Assembly: GCA_002363955.1 (NCBI GenBank)
Contig: DEXE01000003.1
Span: 745,684-809,683, forward strand
Reading direction: 5' to 3'
Source of the DNA: Methylophaga sp. UBA3192
GTDB taxonomy: Bacteria; Pseudomonadota; Gammaproteobacteria; Nitrosococcales; Methylophagaceae
DNA: 64,000 nt
Shown: positions 25,964 through 32,929 of the stretch, in pieces
Numbering within the stretch: the stretch's first letter is position 1
Layout: every line of letters begins with the position of its first letter
Notes under the pieces: model-generated
Database searches by the model: none
The model's input: the letters and a program-made list of their open reading frames with translations, nothing else
What the model was told of the DNA's origin: nothing
Program-made: the position numbers and the translations under genes

Positions 25964-26268
25964 TGGTGTTCTCCATTCCAGATTTCACGTGCGTCGTAGG
26001 TGGCTGAGTAGAAGCTGCCCGGCTCAGTCTCGAAGCATGTCTGGGGGATGGTTTGAATGCCGCATTCACACCGGATAACGATTTGATGTTGCCGGGGTTC
26101 GTTTGGGGCGGGGTAGCCTATGATTTTTACATTTTCGGAGTGGCAAAACGCACAGGGCTTGAGGGGCAGAGCCTCCAGTTTTTGAATATTGTTCACTTCC
26201 GATTTCATCCGGTCGAGTTCAATACGCAGGTTTTGCTGGATATCTAAGAGGGGCTGCAGGATGTTCAT
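25960..26268 (-). CDS. Lar-like zinc-ribbon protein
   Basis: 102 residues: an N-terminal coiled-coil-like helix (1-35), then LKPCAFCHSENVKI, the zinc ribbon of Lar/restriction-alleviation-type phage proteins, with a second pair CECG. Lar proteins modulate type I restriction, but many ribbons of this kind have no tested role. Overlaps its neighbours by 4 bp at both ends. Confidence 0.65.
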   Translation of the reverse strand: MNILQPLLDIQQNLRIELDRMKSEVNNIQKLEALPLKPCAFCHSENVKIIGYPAPNEPRQHQIVIRCECGIQTIPQTCFETEPGSFYSATYDAREIWNGEHQ

Positions 26269-26600
26269 ACTGCACCGCCGTTTGTTTCAGACCATTTTTT
26301 CAGGCGGATATATTGTTCAACTGTTGTGATTCCGGCTTCTTTTAGCAGTTCTTTTGATGCAAACTTAAGCCCATCAACGCTATCAGCCTCAGCAAAAGCC
26401 CACTGAGGCTGGGTGGTTCTATCGCATAAACTCAATGTAAATTGAATATTGGGAGCTTCATTGTGACTATACTTCCATAGCCCAAACTCAACATAAATGT
26501 CACCCTGTGGAATGTATTTATGAAGCTCAGAAAGTGTATTTTTTAGCTCAGCCAATACATTACATTCATTAGGTATTTCGATATTCATGGACTGAGTCAT
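26265..26600 (-). CDS. Hypothetical phage protein, 111 aa
   Basis: Acidic protein whose C-terminus (DSVDGLKFA...ITTVEQYIRLKKW) is related to that of the protein encoded at 26806-27102 (DSVNQLM...ITGVEQYIRAKA). The pair looks like ancient paralogues. Function unknown. Coupled by ATGA to the Lar-like gene. Confidence 0.6.
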   Translation of the reverse strand: MTQSMNIEIPNECNVLAELKNTLSELHKYIPQGDIYVEFGLWKYSHNEAPNIQFTLSLCDRTTQPQWAFAEADSVDGLKFASKELLKEAGITTVEQYIRLKKWSETNGGAV

Positions 26601-26809
26601 TTAACACCGCCTTTTTTATATGATTGGCTACGTTGTTGACGCTGGCGTTTGCGTCGGCCTTTTTGGGATAGGGTGTTGGCTGATTTGATGCCATTGTTTT
26701 TTGGCGATGCTTTGATCAATGGTGCTTTTTCAAAAATGCGGAATCGACGATCTCCCATCGCTGTTGATAGCATCGACAAAGCTAGTTGTCCGGCCATGAT
26801 AAATTTCAT
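26597..26809 (-). CDS. Small basic phage protein, 70 aa
   Basis: Hydrophobic N-terminus followed by a strongly basic C-terminal half (KGRRKRQRQQRSQSYKKGG), which suggests nucleic-acid binding. Start ATG 26809, overlapping the upstream stop by 4 bp. No family recognised. Confidence 0.55.
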   Translation of the reverse strand: MKFIMAGQLALSMLSTAMGDRRFRIFEKAPLIKASPKNNGIKSANTLSQKGRRKRQRQQRSQSYKKGGVK

Positions 26810-27102
26810 GATTCACCTCTCTGTGCCTGGTCATGTGCCTTTGCTCGGATGTATTGCTCCACACCGGTGATTTTCAGGCGCTTCATGAGTTGGTTAACGG
26901 AATCGGACGCACACAGGCCGTGTCCGGAGACTTTGATTTCGGGTTGGTTCATGAGCACGCTGGCTTCAAAGGCCATGAACAGGTTGTTTTGTGGCGTTTT
27001 ATGAATGCGAACGGCAAGATCCGCGAGTGTGGTGGGAAATACACTGGCCAGCCGATGCAGTTGGGCATTCATTTGGGGTTCGAGGGCGGTGATGGGGGTC
27101 AT
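26806..27102 (-). CDS. Hypothetical phage protein, 98 aa, paralogue of 26265-26600
   Basis: Predicted helical. The last 35 residues share the DSV-x-x-L...I-T-x-VEQYIR-x-K pattern with the product of 26265-26600, which lies one gene away. Start ATG 27102 overlaps the previous stop. Confidence 0.6.
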   Translation of the reverse strand: MTPITALEPQMNAQLHRLASVFPTTLADLAVRIHKTPQNNLFMAFEASVLMNQPEIKVSGHGLCASDSVNQLMKRLKITGVEQYIRAKAHDQAQRGES

Positions 27103-27446
27103 GATTCACCTCCATCTGATTCAGGTTGATATTCAATAGCCAGTAGGGATTGAATTTGTTGATCAATCCGCTCTGCTTTTACGTGCGCCTCGGCAAGAAT
27201 TTCCTGTTTTTGTTTTTTGAGTGATTCGATTTGAATGCTGGGGATATCGATATCGCCAACCTCAAAAGTTACTGTTGCCTTGCTCAGTACTTGATATCTG
27301 CCGTTGTGGTAATGAGATCTATCCTCTGGCAGTAAAGATAGGTGAGTTTCGATATGTTCATTTGCTGCAATTAAGGTAAGGAAAATCTCCATTTCCCATT
27401 TTCTTGGGAGCGGTTTTGGTAAGTCTTCTAAATAGATCACTGGCAT
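27099..27446 (-). CDS. Hypothetical phage protein with coiled-coil tail, 115 aa
   Basis: N-terminal beta-rich part, then a likely coiled coil (about 77-105, IESLKKQKQEILAEAHVKAE). Function unknown. Tight junction with the next gene through ATGA. Confidence 0.6.
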   Translation of the reverse strand: MPVIYLEDLPKPLPRKWEMEIFLTLIAANEHIETHLSLLPEDRSHYHNGRYQVLSKATVTFEVGDIDIPSIQIESLKKQKQEILAEAHVKAERIDQQIQSLLAIEYQPESDGGES

Positions 27447-27452
27447 ATCTCC

Positions 27453-27665
27453 TTAATCAGTCAAATAGTCTTGAAGCTGGCCATTGGTTTGTTGCTTCAG
27501 TTTTCTAATGGCGGATTGTTCAAGGCCGTAAATAAATTGGGGGGAGCAGCCACATACATCGGCAATGAATCGGTAGGGCAGTGGCACACCATCCGGGCGG
27601 ATGATGTCGAGCACGGCGAGTCCGATGTCGATGTTTGGGTTGCGTGTTTTTGGTCGGGTGTGCAT
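27453..27665 (-). CDS. Sigma region 4-like HTH protein, 70 aa
   Basis: The sequence IADVCGCSPQFIYGLEQSAIRKLKQQ has the helix-turn-helix and trailing basic helix of sigma-70 region 4. It could bind DNA near -35 elements or RNA polymerase. The start codon overlaps the stop of the small membrane gene upstream (TAATG). Confidence 0.65.
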   Translation of the reverse strand: MHTRPKTRNPNIDIGLAVLDIIRPDGVPLPYRFIADVCGCSPQFIYGLEQSAIRKLKQQTNGQLQDYLTD

Positions 27666-27778
27666 TAGCCAATCCAGAAACAGGCGGTTTGTGAGCCGAT
27701 GAACAGGGCGATCAAAAACCCGCAGTCGTTGATGGCTCTGGCGTTTCGTTTCAGGAACCGTTTCAGCGCGGCTTTCAT
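27665..27778 (-). CDS. 37-aa single-TM protein
   Basis: Short frame: basic N-terminus (MKAALKRFLKRNAR) and one TM helix (FLIALFIGSQTACFWIG). Start and stop codons overlap both neighbours (TAATG junctions), which is strong support for translation. Confidence 0.6.
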   Translation of the reverse strand: MKAALKRFLKRNARAINDCGFLIALFIGSQTACFWIG

Positions 27779-27897
27779 TACGCGACCAGGGCGATAAAAA
27801 AGATCAGGATCGAGCAGACACCGATAGCGGTATCGATTTTTTGTTCCCTGGTGTAGAGCTCTCGATCCAGATTGTTTATTTCCATTGTGTTTTTCAT
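27778..27897 (-). CDS. 39-aa single-TM protein, first gene of the PL operon
   Basis: MKNTMEINNLDREL followed by a C-terminal TM helix (TAIGVCSILIFFIALVA). AGGTGA lies 6 nt upstream of ATG 27897. It begins about 100 bp downstream of PL, so it would be the first product made on induction. Possible membrane-acting early phage peptide. Confidence 0.6.
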   Translation of the reverse strand: MKNTMEINNLDRELYTREQKIDTAIGVCSILIFFIALVA

Positions 27898-27992
27898 ATC
27901 ACTTCACCTGCTCCTGTTAAATAACGTGCCCGGTCCTGAATTCTTGGTCGGATTAAAGTTCCGGGCACGACGCTTTTGGAGAGCGTGAAGCA

Positions 27993-28021
27993 AATATGAA
28001 CCTCAAAGGTTCACTTGTCAA
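27993..28021 (-). promoter_or_regulatory. PL promoter with operator in its spacer
   Basis: On the - strand TTGACA (28016-28021) and CATATT (27993-27998) are 17 bp apart, a strong sigma-70 match. The spacer holds the palindrome AACCT-CAA-AGGTT (27999-28011), so a bound repressor would block polymerase. It drives the leftward early operon. Confidence 0.8.
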
Positions 28022-28034
28022 CACCTAAAAGGTT
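28022..28034. promoter_or_regulatory. Second PL operator
   Basis: CACCT-AAA-AGGTT differs from the full palindrome by one base and is centred 23 bp from the first operator, just upstream of the PL -35 element. The spacing of about two helical turns suits cooperative repressor binding. Confidence 0.7.
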
Positions 28035-28073
28035 AATTATTGATAGAAATGTTTTGTGTTTTTGTGATGTGTT

Positions 28074-28097
28074 ACGTATTGATGGGTAGCAATACGT
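28074..28097. repeat. 8-bp inverted repeat between PL and the secreted-protein gene
   Basis: ACGTATTG and CAATACGT are separated by 8 nt, directly after the stop of the gene at 28101. There is no T-run on the exit side, so this is at best a weak terminator or RNA 3'-end structure. Confidence 0.45.
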
Positions 28098-28100
28098 TGA

Positions 28101-28565
28101 TTACTGCGGGTTTATGTCGATATTTAAACTGATGAAGTTGTGGTTCTGCAGGGTTATTTTTTCGAGCGTGATGGTGGCCTGGTTGCGGTCAATTTCGGCG
28201 ATCAGGTCTTTATTGATGATGTGATTTAAGGCGGCGTTGTACCAGGTGGATGATTGTTGCCAGTTTGGAAACAGGTTTTCCAGCAGCTGCTGGTGAATGT
28301 GTATGGCTTGAAGATTGTTTTTATCGTCAGTGACACCGAACATGACGGATATGGCTTTGAGGTTGTCGGGCGGGCCGGTGAGTTCTCCGAGAATAATGCC
28401 TGATTCACTCTGGATAAGCATGCGGGGGGTGCCATCGTGAAGCGGGGCTGATTGGTAGGTGAGGTTTTTTAAATTGTGCGTGGCTTGTTCGGCGGTGATG
28501 CCAATCGGGTTGGCGGCGAGGGTGAAGGTGATCAGGATTAATGTGATTGTGAGGATCTTTTTCAT
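28101..28565 (-). CDS. Secreted or periplasmic phage protein, 154 aa
   Basis: Signal peptide MKKILTITLILITFTLA with likely cleavage near ANP. The mature part is about 135 residues with no recognised domain. ATG 28565 has AAAGGAG at ideal spacing. It lies directly downstream of the CI gene on the same strand, ahead of PL, so it should be made in the lysogen. A lysogenic-conversion function such as envelope modification or superinfection exclusion is an inference. Confidence 0.7.
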   Translation of the reverse strand: MKKILTITLILITFTLAANPIGITAEQATHNLKNLTYQSAPLHDGTPRMLIQSESGIILGELTGPPDNLKAISVMFGVTDDKNNLQAIHIHQQLLENLFPNWQQSSTWYNAALNHIINKDLIAEIDRNQATITLEKITLQNHNFISLNIDINPQ

Positions 28566-28614
28566 TTTGGCTCCTTTGAAAACACTTGCCCCACGCAAGC
28601 TGTTTTCTGGCGGG

Positions 28615-29313
28615 TTATATGTTGTAAATGATCTGGGTGATAGTGCCCAGGCAGGTGTGTTTGTTGGTGAGTGTGATGGCTGGATATTGTGGGTTTAATG
28701 CCATCAATAGATGCATATCACCGTCCTGAACCAGTTTTTTGATCATGACGTTTTCTTTGTCATCTCTTACGGCAATGATTTTTTCTGGCATGGCTTCGAT
28801 GGTGGGTTCAACAATAATAATTGAACCTGGGGGAATGCTTGGCCATCCTGTTGGGTTTACCATGGATTCGCCTTGCATAACGTAACCGAAGGCGGTTTCC
28901 GTGCCCAGATTGGTGAGCACGGTGGGGACGGTTTCATTATGTTCAGTCCCATATATTATTTGTTTGGCATTTAACACTGGAACGCTCCTTATTGTGGTGT
29001 CTCTCACTTCAGCGTTGTTGACGCTGCTCATTCCGGGAGCAATATCCATACCTTTATTGGTGTTATATTTTTGACTGGGTTCATTTACACCATGGGTGGT
29101 GTCCATCCATCCGTGTGACTTGTTGAAGACTTTTTCTACGGTTCGGGCCAATTCGTCACCGATGTTTCGTTTTTGGGCTGAGTCAGTTTTGATGATTCTG
29201 CTGAGATAGGTTGGTTTCATGTCCAGCCGATCAGCCATTCGCTTTTGTACGCCGTTGCATTCCTCTCTTAAAATCCGTTTTAGGTTTTCAAGACGTATCT
29301 CATTGATGGTCAT
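28615..29313 (-). CDS. cI: CI-like S24 repressor
   Basis: 232 residues: N-terminal HTH (about 12-60, QKRMADRLDMKPTYLSRII) and a C-terminal LexA/CI peptidase-like domain. Ser150 in GESM and Lys192 or Lys193 in VMIKK would be the catalytic pair. The usual Ala-Gly cleavage site is replaced by Ala116-Lys117. It maintains lysogeny by binding the ACCT-N3-AGGT palindromes at PL and PR. Start ATG 29313 with AGGA upstream. Confidence 0.92.
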   Translation of the reverse strand: MTINEIRLENLKRILREECNGVQKRMADRLDMKPTYLSRIIKTDSAQKRNIGDELARTVEKVFNKSHGWMDTTHGVNEPSQKYNTNKGMDIAPGMSSVNNAEVRDTTIRSVPVLNAKQIIYGTEHNETVPTVLTNLGTETAFGYVMQGESMVNPTGWPSIPPGSIIIVEPTIEAMPEKIIAVRDDKENVMIKKLVQDGDMHLLMALNPQYPAITLTNKHTCLGTITQIIYNI

Positions 29314-29373
29314 TTGTTTTTTTCCTATTTTTTACGACTTTCATTTTCGCATTTGCTTAATTTTGTGGGTATT

Positions 29374-29386
29374 ACCCTGAAAGGTG
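29374..29386. promoter_or_regulatory. Secondary PR/PRM operator
   Basis: ACCCT-GAA-AGGTG keeps the CCT-N3-AGGT core of the operator set with weaker ends. Centred 33 bp from the PR operator and about 67 bp upstream of cI, so it may tune cI transcription. Confidence 0.6.
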
Positions 29387-29396
29387 CATTTTTTGG

Positions 29397-29425
29397 TTGA
29401 CAAATGAACCTCACAGGTTAATACT
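29397..29425 (+). promoter_or_regulatory. PR promoter with operator in its spacer
   Basis: TTGACA (29397-29402) and AATACT (29420-29425) are 17 bp apart. The palindrome AACCT-CAC-AGGTT (29407-29419) fills the spacer in exactly the position seen at PL. It drives the cro-like gene starting 9 bp downstream of the -10. Confidence 0.8.
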
Positions 29426-29433
29426 CCCCATCC

Positions 29434-29661
29434 ATGGAACTAAATTCTTTCTTTTATGCGTTAAACGCGGATGACCGTCGTCGGTTTGCTGAGTCGATTG
29501 GTTATTCAGTGGCTTATGTTCGCAATCATTTAATCCCCAAAAATGCAGATCCTGATCGCTTGCCACCTTTGCCGAAGTTGAAAAAAATTGCTGAGGCTTC
29601 TGGTGGGAAGGTTTCGTTTGATCAGGTGTGTTCGCATTTTGAGCGGGTTGAGGCTGCATGA
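29434..29661 (+). CDS. Cro-like repressor
   Basis: 75 residues with an HTH (RRFAESIGYSVAYVRNHL) followed by a short dimerisation tail. First gene of the rightward transcript and divergent from cI, the position of Cro. The start lies so close to the PR -10 element that the message is nearly leaderless: transcription would begin within a few bases of ATG 29434. Confidence 0.8.
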   Translation: MELNSFFYALNADDRRRFAESIGYSVAYVRNHLIPKNADPDRLPPLPKLKKIAEASGGKVSFDQVCSHFERVEAA

Positions 29662-29815
29662 TGTTTCTCTCTCCTATCCTTTTGTCATTTGGGGGGTGGG
29701 TTGGCGGTTGGTTTTTACAGCCGCCTTTTTTATTCCTGTGGTGCTTAGTGTGATCTGGTTTCTGATGAATTTCTTCGATCATTACTATGAAAAAGGATCT
29801 TGTTATGGATATTGA
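29648..29815 (+). CDS. Possible small membrane protein
   Basis: The frame has a TM segment (LVFTAAFFIPVVLSVIWFLM) and a charged tail. Only a TTG (29648) is available as start, overlapping the end of the cro-like gene. Its end overlaps the LuxR-type gene start by 11 bp. Coding status is uncertain. Confidence 0.35.
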   Translation: MRLHDVSLSYPFVIWGVGWRLVFTAAFFIPVVLSVIWFLMNFFDHYYEKGSCYGY

Positions 29816-30257
29816 TATTGAGGTGGATGCCAGCAAATCAGATCTGACGAAAAAGCAAAATGAGTTGCTGGCGATGTTGCCGACCGGGTTAACGCTTCCA
29901 GAAATTGCTGATTCATTACACCGCACACTGGCAACGGTGAATTCGCATCATCATGCCATGCTGGGAAAGTTGGATGCCAAAAACCGAACTCATGCGATTT
30001 CGATTGCGGTGGCAAAGGGTTATCTGAAGATCTCCCCGAAAATTATGTGTTTGTGCCTGGCGTTTCTTTCTGCCCAGGGCGCTGTTTTTCCCACTCCGAG
30101 TTTTGCTGATTCGCCCATGACGCGCACGCGTACACGGGGGGGATCGACACTTCGGTTATCCAGTGGTGCATCACGATTACGGCAATCCTCTAAACGGTAT
30201 GGGTTGGGTGAGTTGGATCGGGCTTTTTATTTTGAGGTGTCCAGTGAAGAAGAGTGA
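29805..30257 (+). CDS. LuxR-type HTH protein with hydrophobic segment
   Basis: About 150 residues. The N-terminal half has a GerE/LuxR helix-turn-helix (LTKKQNELLAML, LTLPEIADSLHRTLATVNSHHHAMLGKL). Then comes a hydrophobic stretch (PKIMCLCLAFLSAQGAVF) and an Arg/Ser-rich C-terminus. No receiver or autoinducer domain is present. ATG 29805 has AAGGA 7 nt upstream; ATG 29787 is the alternative. It may regulate phage genes, possibly tethered to the membrane. Confidence 0.75.
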   Translation: MDIDIEVDASKSDLTKKQNELLAMLPTGLTLPEIADSLHRTLATVNSHHHAMLGKLDAKNRTHAISIAVAKGYLKISPKIMCLCLAFLSAQGAVFPTPSFADSPMTRTRTRGGSTLRLSSGASRLRQSSKRYGLGELDRAFYFEVSSEEE

Positions 30258-30417
30258 CGATGAAACGTGGATCGGTATTTTCTTTGGTTATTTGGCCATT
30301 GGTGTTTTTTCTATTCTGGCAACCATTTTCAGTGGTTTGATGGCGTTGTTTACATTGCCAGCGCGCACACCTGAATTGTGGAGCAAGTGTGTTCGGTGGT
30401 GTCGTGAGAATTTCTGA
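30244..30417 (+). CDS. 57-aa membrane protein
   Basis: GTG 30244 is chosen because GAGGTG lies 4 nt upstream. The product has one long or two short TM segments (WIGIFFGYLAIGVFSILATIFSGLMALFTL) and a basic tail. Overlaps the preceding gene by 14 bp and the next by a similar amount. Function unknown. Confidence 0.6.
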   Translation: MKKSDDETWIGIFFGYLAIGVFSILATIFSGLMALFTLPARTPELWSKCVRWCRENF

Positions 30418-31231
30418 GGCGTTGGCGCATGTTCAGTCTTTGGGGCTGATCGTTGATGAATTGGTGACTGATGGTGCTGTGCATCGTGTACCTGTCACAG
30501 GTAAGACCAGTGGAACCCGAAGCGGGGCGTATTGTTTCAGTGAGTTGGTGATTCCGGATGTTCGCACGGAGTTGTGTGGTTTTGTCTGTAATTGGTATGA
30601 CCGGCGTTTTGATTTTTTGAAGCCGGACATGGTGGATGATGATCCGTTCGAGTCGATGTATGAATCCTTGCAAGTTTTTACCGATATGCAGGCCATGCAA
30701 AAACAACATGAAGATGAGGTGCGAATTGAAGCCTCTCATCGTGCTGCTGAGATTTTTGCAAAATTGCCTGATCGCGGTAAAGCGCCGTTTTTATTCAACA
30801 ATCATATCGGGGGGTATGGCCTGCGATATAGCAAAAAGACGGTGGTGATTCCGATCAGGACGATTGAGGATGAATGGCGTGGTTTGCAGTTTATCGATGA
30901 ACATGGTCAGTCTCGATTTTTGACCGGTACCGATTATTCAGGCGCGTTTCATTTGCTGGGTAAGGTGAAAAAGGAGCTGGCGATTGTCCGGGATTATGCA
31001 TCGGCAGCGGTTATTCATAAAACGATGAATTGGCCGGTGGCCGTGGCGTTTGATGATGAAAACCTTCGTGCCGTTGGTAAGGTGTTTCGCAAGAAATATC
31101 CGAAGATTTCAATTTTGATTTGTGGATCTGGGGACGGTTCCAAAGGCAACGAGGAAACCACTCAGGCGGCGTTAGCTGCTTTTGATTGCCAGGGTGAATG
31201 TGTTTATCCGTTTATTGGGAAAACAGTATGA
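30404..31231 (+). CDS. TOPRIM-like phage primase-related protein
   Basis: About 275 residues. The C-terminal half resembles the TOPRIM domain of phage/plasmid primases (AIVRDYASAAVIHKTMNWPVAVAFDDENLRAVGKVF). The expected catalytic Glu of the (V)EGxATA motif reads Arg-Asp, and the DxD region reads CGSGDG, so catalysis may be lost or altered. GTG 30404 is preferred over GTG 30389. Its stop overlaps the start of the helicase gene, which suggests the two act together at the origin. Confidence 0.7.
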   Translation: MRISEALAHVQSLGLIVDELVTDGAVHRVPVTGKTSGTRSGAYCFSELVIPDVRTELCGFVCNWYDRRFDFLKPDMVDDDPFESMYESLQVFTDMQAMQKQHEDEVRIEASHRAAEIFAKLPDRGKAPFLFNNHIGGYGLRYSKKTVVIPIRTIEDEWRGLQFIDEHGQSRFLTGTDYSGAFHLLGKVKKELAIVRDYASAAVIHKTMNWPVAVAFDDENLRAVGKVFRKKYPKISILICGSGDGSKGNEETTQAALAAFDCQGECVYPFIGKTV

Positions 31232-32619
31232 GTCAGGCGTTTATCGATTTGGCCTTGCAGCAGGGTCCGGAGGCGGTCGCTGCAGCAATTCGGCAACAGT
31301 TGGAGAAGAACGAGAAGGTCACAAAGAAGCAGATTGAACAGTATGAAGTGCCCGATACCCCGGAGAAGCCTGCGGCGGAGTTGTGGAATAAGCGACTCAA
31401 ACGAACCGATAAGGGAATCATTCAGAACAATGCATTCAACATCCGTTTGATCCTCGATAACGATCCGGCATGGAAAGATGTTCTGGCTTATTGTGATTTC
31501 TCTTATCGCATCCTGAAGCGAAAAGAACCTGGTGTGAAGGAATTCAAGACCGGGGAGTGGGATGATGGTGACACGGCCCGTTTGCGTATATGGCTGAGTG
31601 ATCGCTATAACTTTAATGCTCCCCGTTCTGAGGTGTTGGATGCGTTGCTGGCTTCCAGTCAGTCAAAACGATTTCATCCGGTGCGTGAGTATTTATCATC
31701 GCTCGTTTGGGATGGTGAAAAGCGCATTGATAATTGGCTGGAAGGCTGTCTCGGCGCGAAAGCTGAGGCGGGGTCTGCTTACCTGCAGTTGGTCAGTCGT
31801 TACTTTCTGATTTCTGCTGTGGCCAGAATTATGCCACCACTCAAATCCGATGAAATCAACAAGGTTGATACGGTGTTGATCCTCGAAGGTAATCAGGGGA
31901 TCAAGAAGTCGACAGCGGTGAAGACGCTCTTTGGTGAGTGGTTTTCAGATGCTCCCATCCCGATTGGCGATAAAGATGCCTATCAAAACATTACGGGGGT
32001 GTGGGGCGTTGAAATGGCCGAACTGGATGCCTTTAACAAGGCAGAAAACACGGCGGCTAAGATGTTCTTTTCTCAACAGCGTGACCGATATCGACCGAGT
32101 TACGGCACGTTTGCTCATGATTTCCCCAGGCAATGTGTTTTTGTCGGTACCACTAATCAGGATGAATACCTGAAAGATTACACAGGGAACCGACGTTATT
32201 GGCCGGTGATGTGTACAAAAATCAATGTGCAGGCGTTAGCTGATTTTCGCGATCTGTTATGGGCTGAAGCCTTTCATGCCTATCAATCGGGTGAACGGTG
32301 GTGGGTAGACGGCCCGGATGAGCTTGCTCTGTTCGAGAGTGAGCAGGATAACCGGATGCAGGCCGATCCATGGGAATCAATGCTGCAGGACTTCCTCGAT
32401 TCGACAACAGATGAATATTTCACAGCTGCGGATTTGTTGATCAACTGTATCAAATTGGACGGGGGGCACATGACCCGTGCCCACACTAATCGCCTGGCAC
32501 CCATCATGAAAGCGTTGGGATGGAAGAATGTTCGGCGGTGGATTTTAACCGGAACTTCAGTCAAAAAAGTACAGCGGCGAGTGTATGTCAGACCTGAAAA
32601 TAATGAGGCACCTTTCTGA
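31228..32619 (+). CDS. VapE/virulence-associated E family replication helicase
   Basis: 463 residues from ATG 31228 (overlapping the previous stop). Walker A EGNQGIKKST begins near 220, Walker B is in GVEMAELDAF, and FVGTTNQDEYLKDYTGNRRYWPV is the sensor-1/arginine region of the VapE family. It would unwind DNA at the phage origin, with the TOPRIM-like protein as partner. The repeat-rich block directly follows. Confidence 0.9.
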   Translation: MSQAFIDLALQQGPEAVAAAIRQQLEKNEKVTKKQIEQYEVPDTPEKPAAELWNKRLKRTDKGIIQNNAFNIRLILDNDPAWKDVLAYCDFSYRILKRKEPGVKEFKTGEWDDGDTARLRIWLSDRYNFNAPRSEVLDALLASSQSKRFHPVREYLSSLVWDGEKRIDNWLEGCLGAKAEAGSAYLQLVSRYFLISAVARIMPPLKSDEINKVDTVLILEGNQGIKKSTAVKTLFGEWFSDAPIPIGDKDAYQNITGVWGVEMAELDAFNKAENTAAKMFFSQQRDRYRPSYGTFAHDFPRQCVFVGTTNQDEYLKDYTGNRRYWPVMCTKINVQALADFRDLLWAEAFHAYQSGERWWVDGPDELALFESEQDNRMQADPWESMLQDFLDSTTDEYFTAADLLINCIKLDGGHMTRAHTNRLAPIMKALGWKNVRRWILTGTSVKKVQRRVYVRPENNEAPF

Positions 32620-32640
32620 TGTTGGCTGAAATCAACCAAT

Positions 32641-32903
32641 TTTGTGACAACCGTGACAACCTAGTGACATCCGTTTTTTCTGAGGTTGTCACGCCGAAAA
32701 GCCGCGCCATTACTCGTTTTAAGAGATTTGTGACAACCGTGACAACCTCCTTACGTGACACGTGGGCGCACATGCGCGCACATACATGCGCACGTGATTA
32801 CGTTGTCACATACGTCACATCATGTTTTTTAATAAATAAATCAGATAGTTATGTTGTGACAACCGCTTTTTTTTCGGTTGTCTTCGGTTGTCTTGGTTGT
32901 CAC
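32641..32903. repeat. Iteron-like repeats and palindrome, candidate replication origin
   Basis: The 9-mer GTGACAACC occurs five times direct (32644, 32653, 32730, 32739, 32856) and twice inverted (32684, 32895). Two 22-bp direct repeats (32641-32662 and 32727-32748) each hold a tandem pair. Between them and an AT-rich stretch (about 32818-32852) lies a palindromic, alternating purine-pyrimidine tract ending in CACGTG. This combination directly after the helicase gene fits an origin. An alternative is a regulatory leader for the antiterminator gene. Confidence 0.65.
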
Positions 32904-32929
32904 AAGGCTTTTACTTCATGGGGGTGGGT

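Noticed and set aside
28074..28097. Terminator between the secreted-protein gene and PL
   Set aside because: The 8-bp stem is real but there is no T-run in the direction of transcription.
32641..32903. CRISPR array
   Set aside because: Repeats are 9-22 bp, irregularly spaced and in both orientations, with no unique spacers of constant size. No CRISPR array was seen anywhere in the window.
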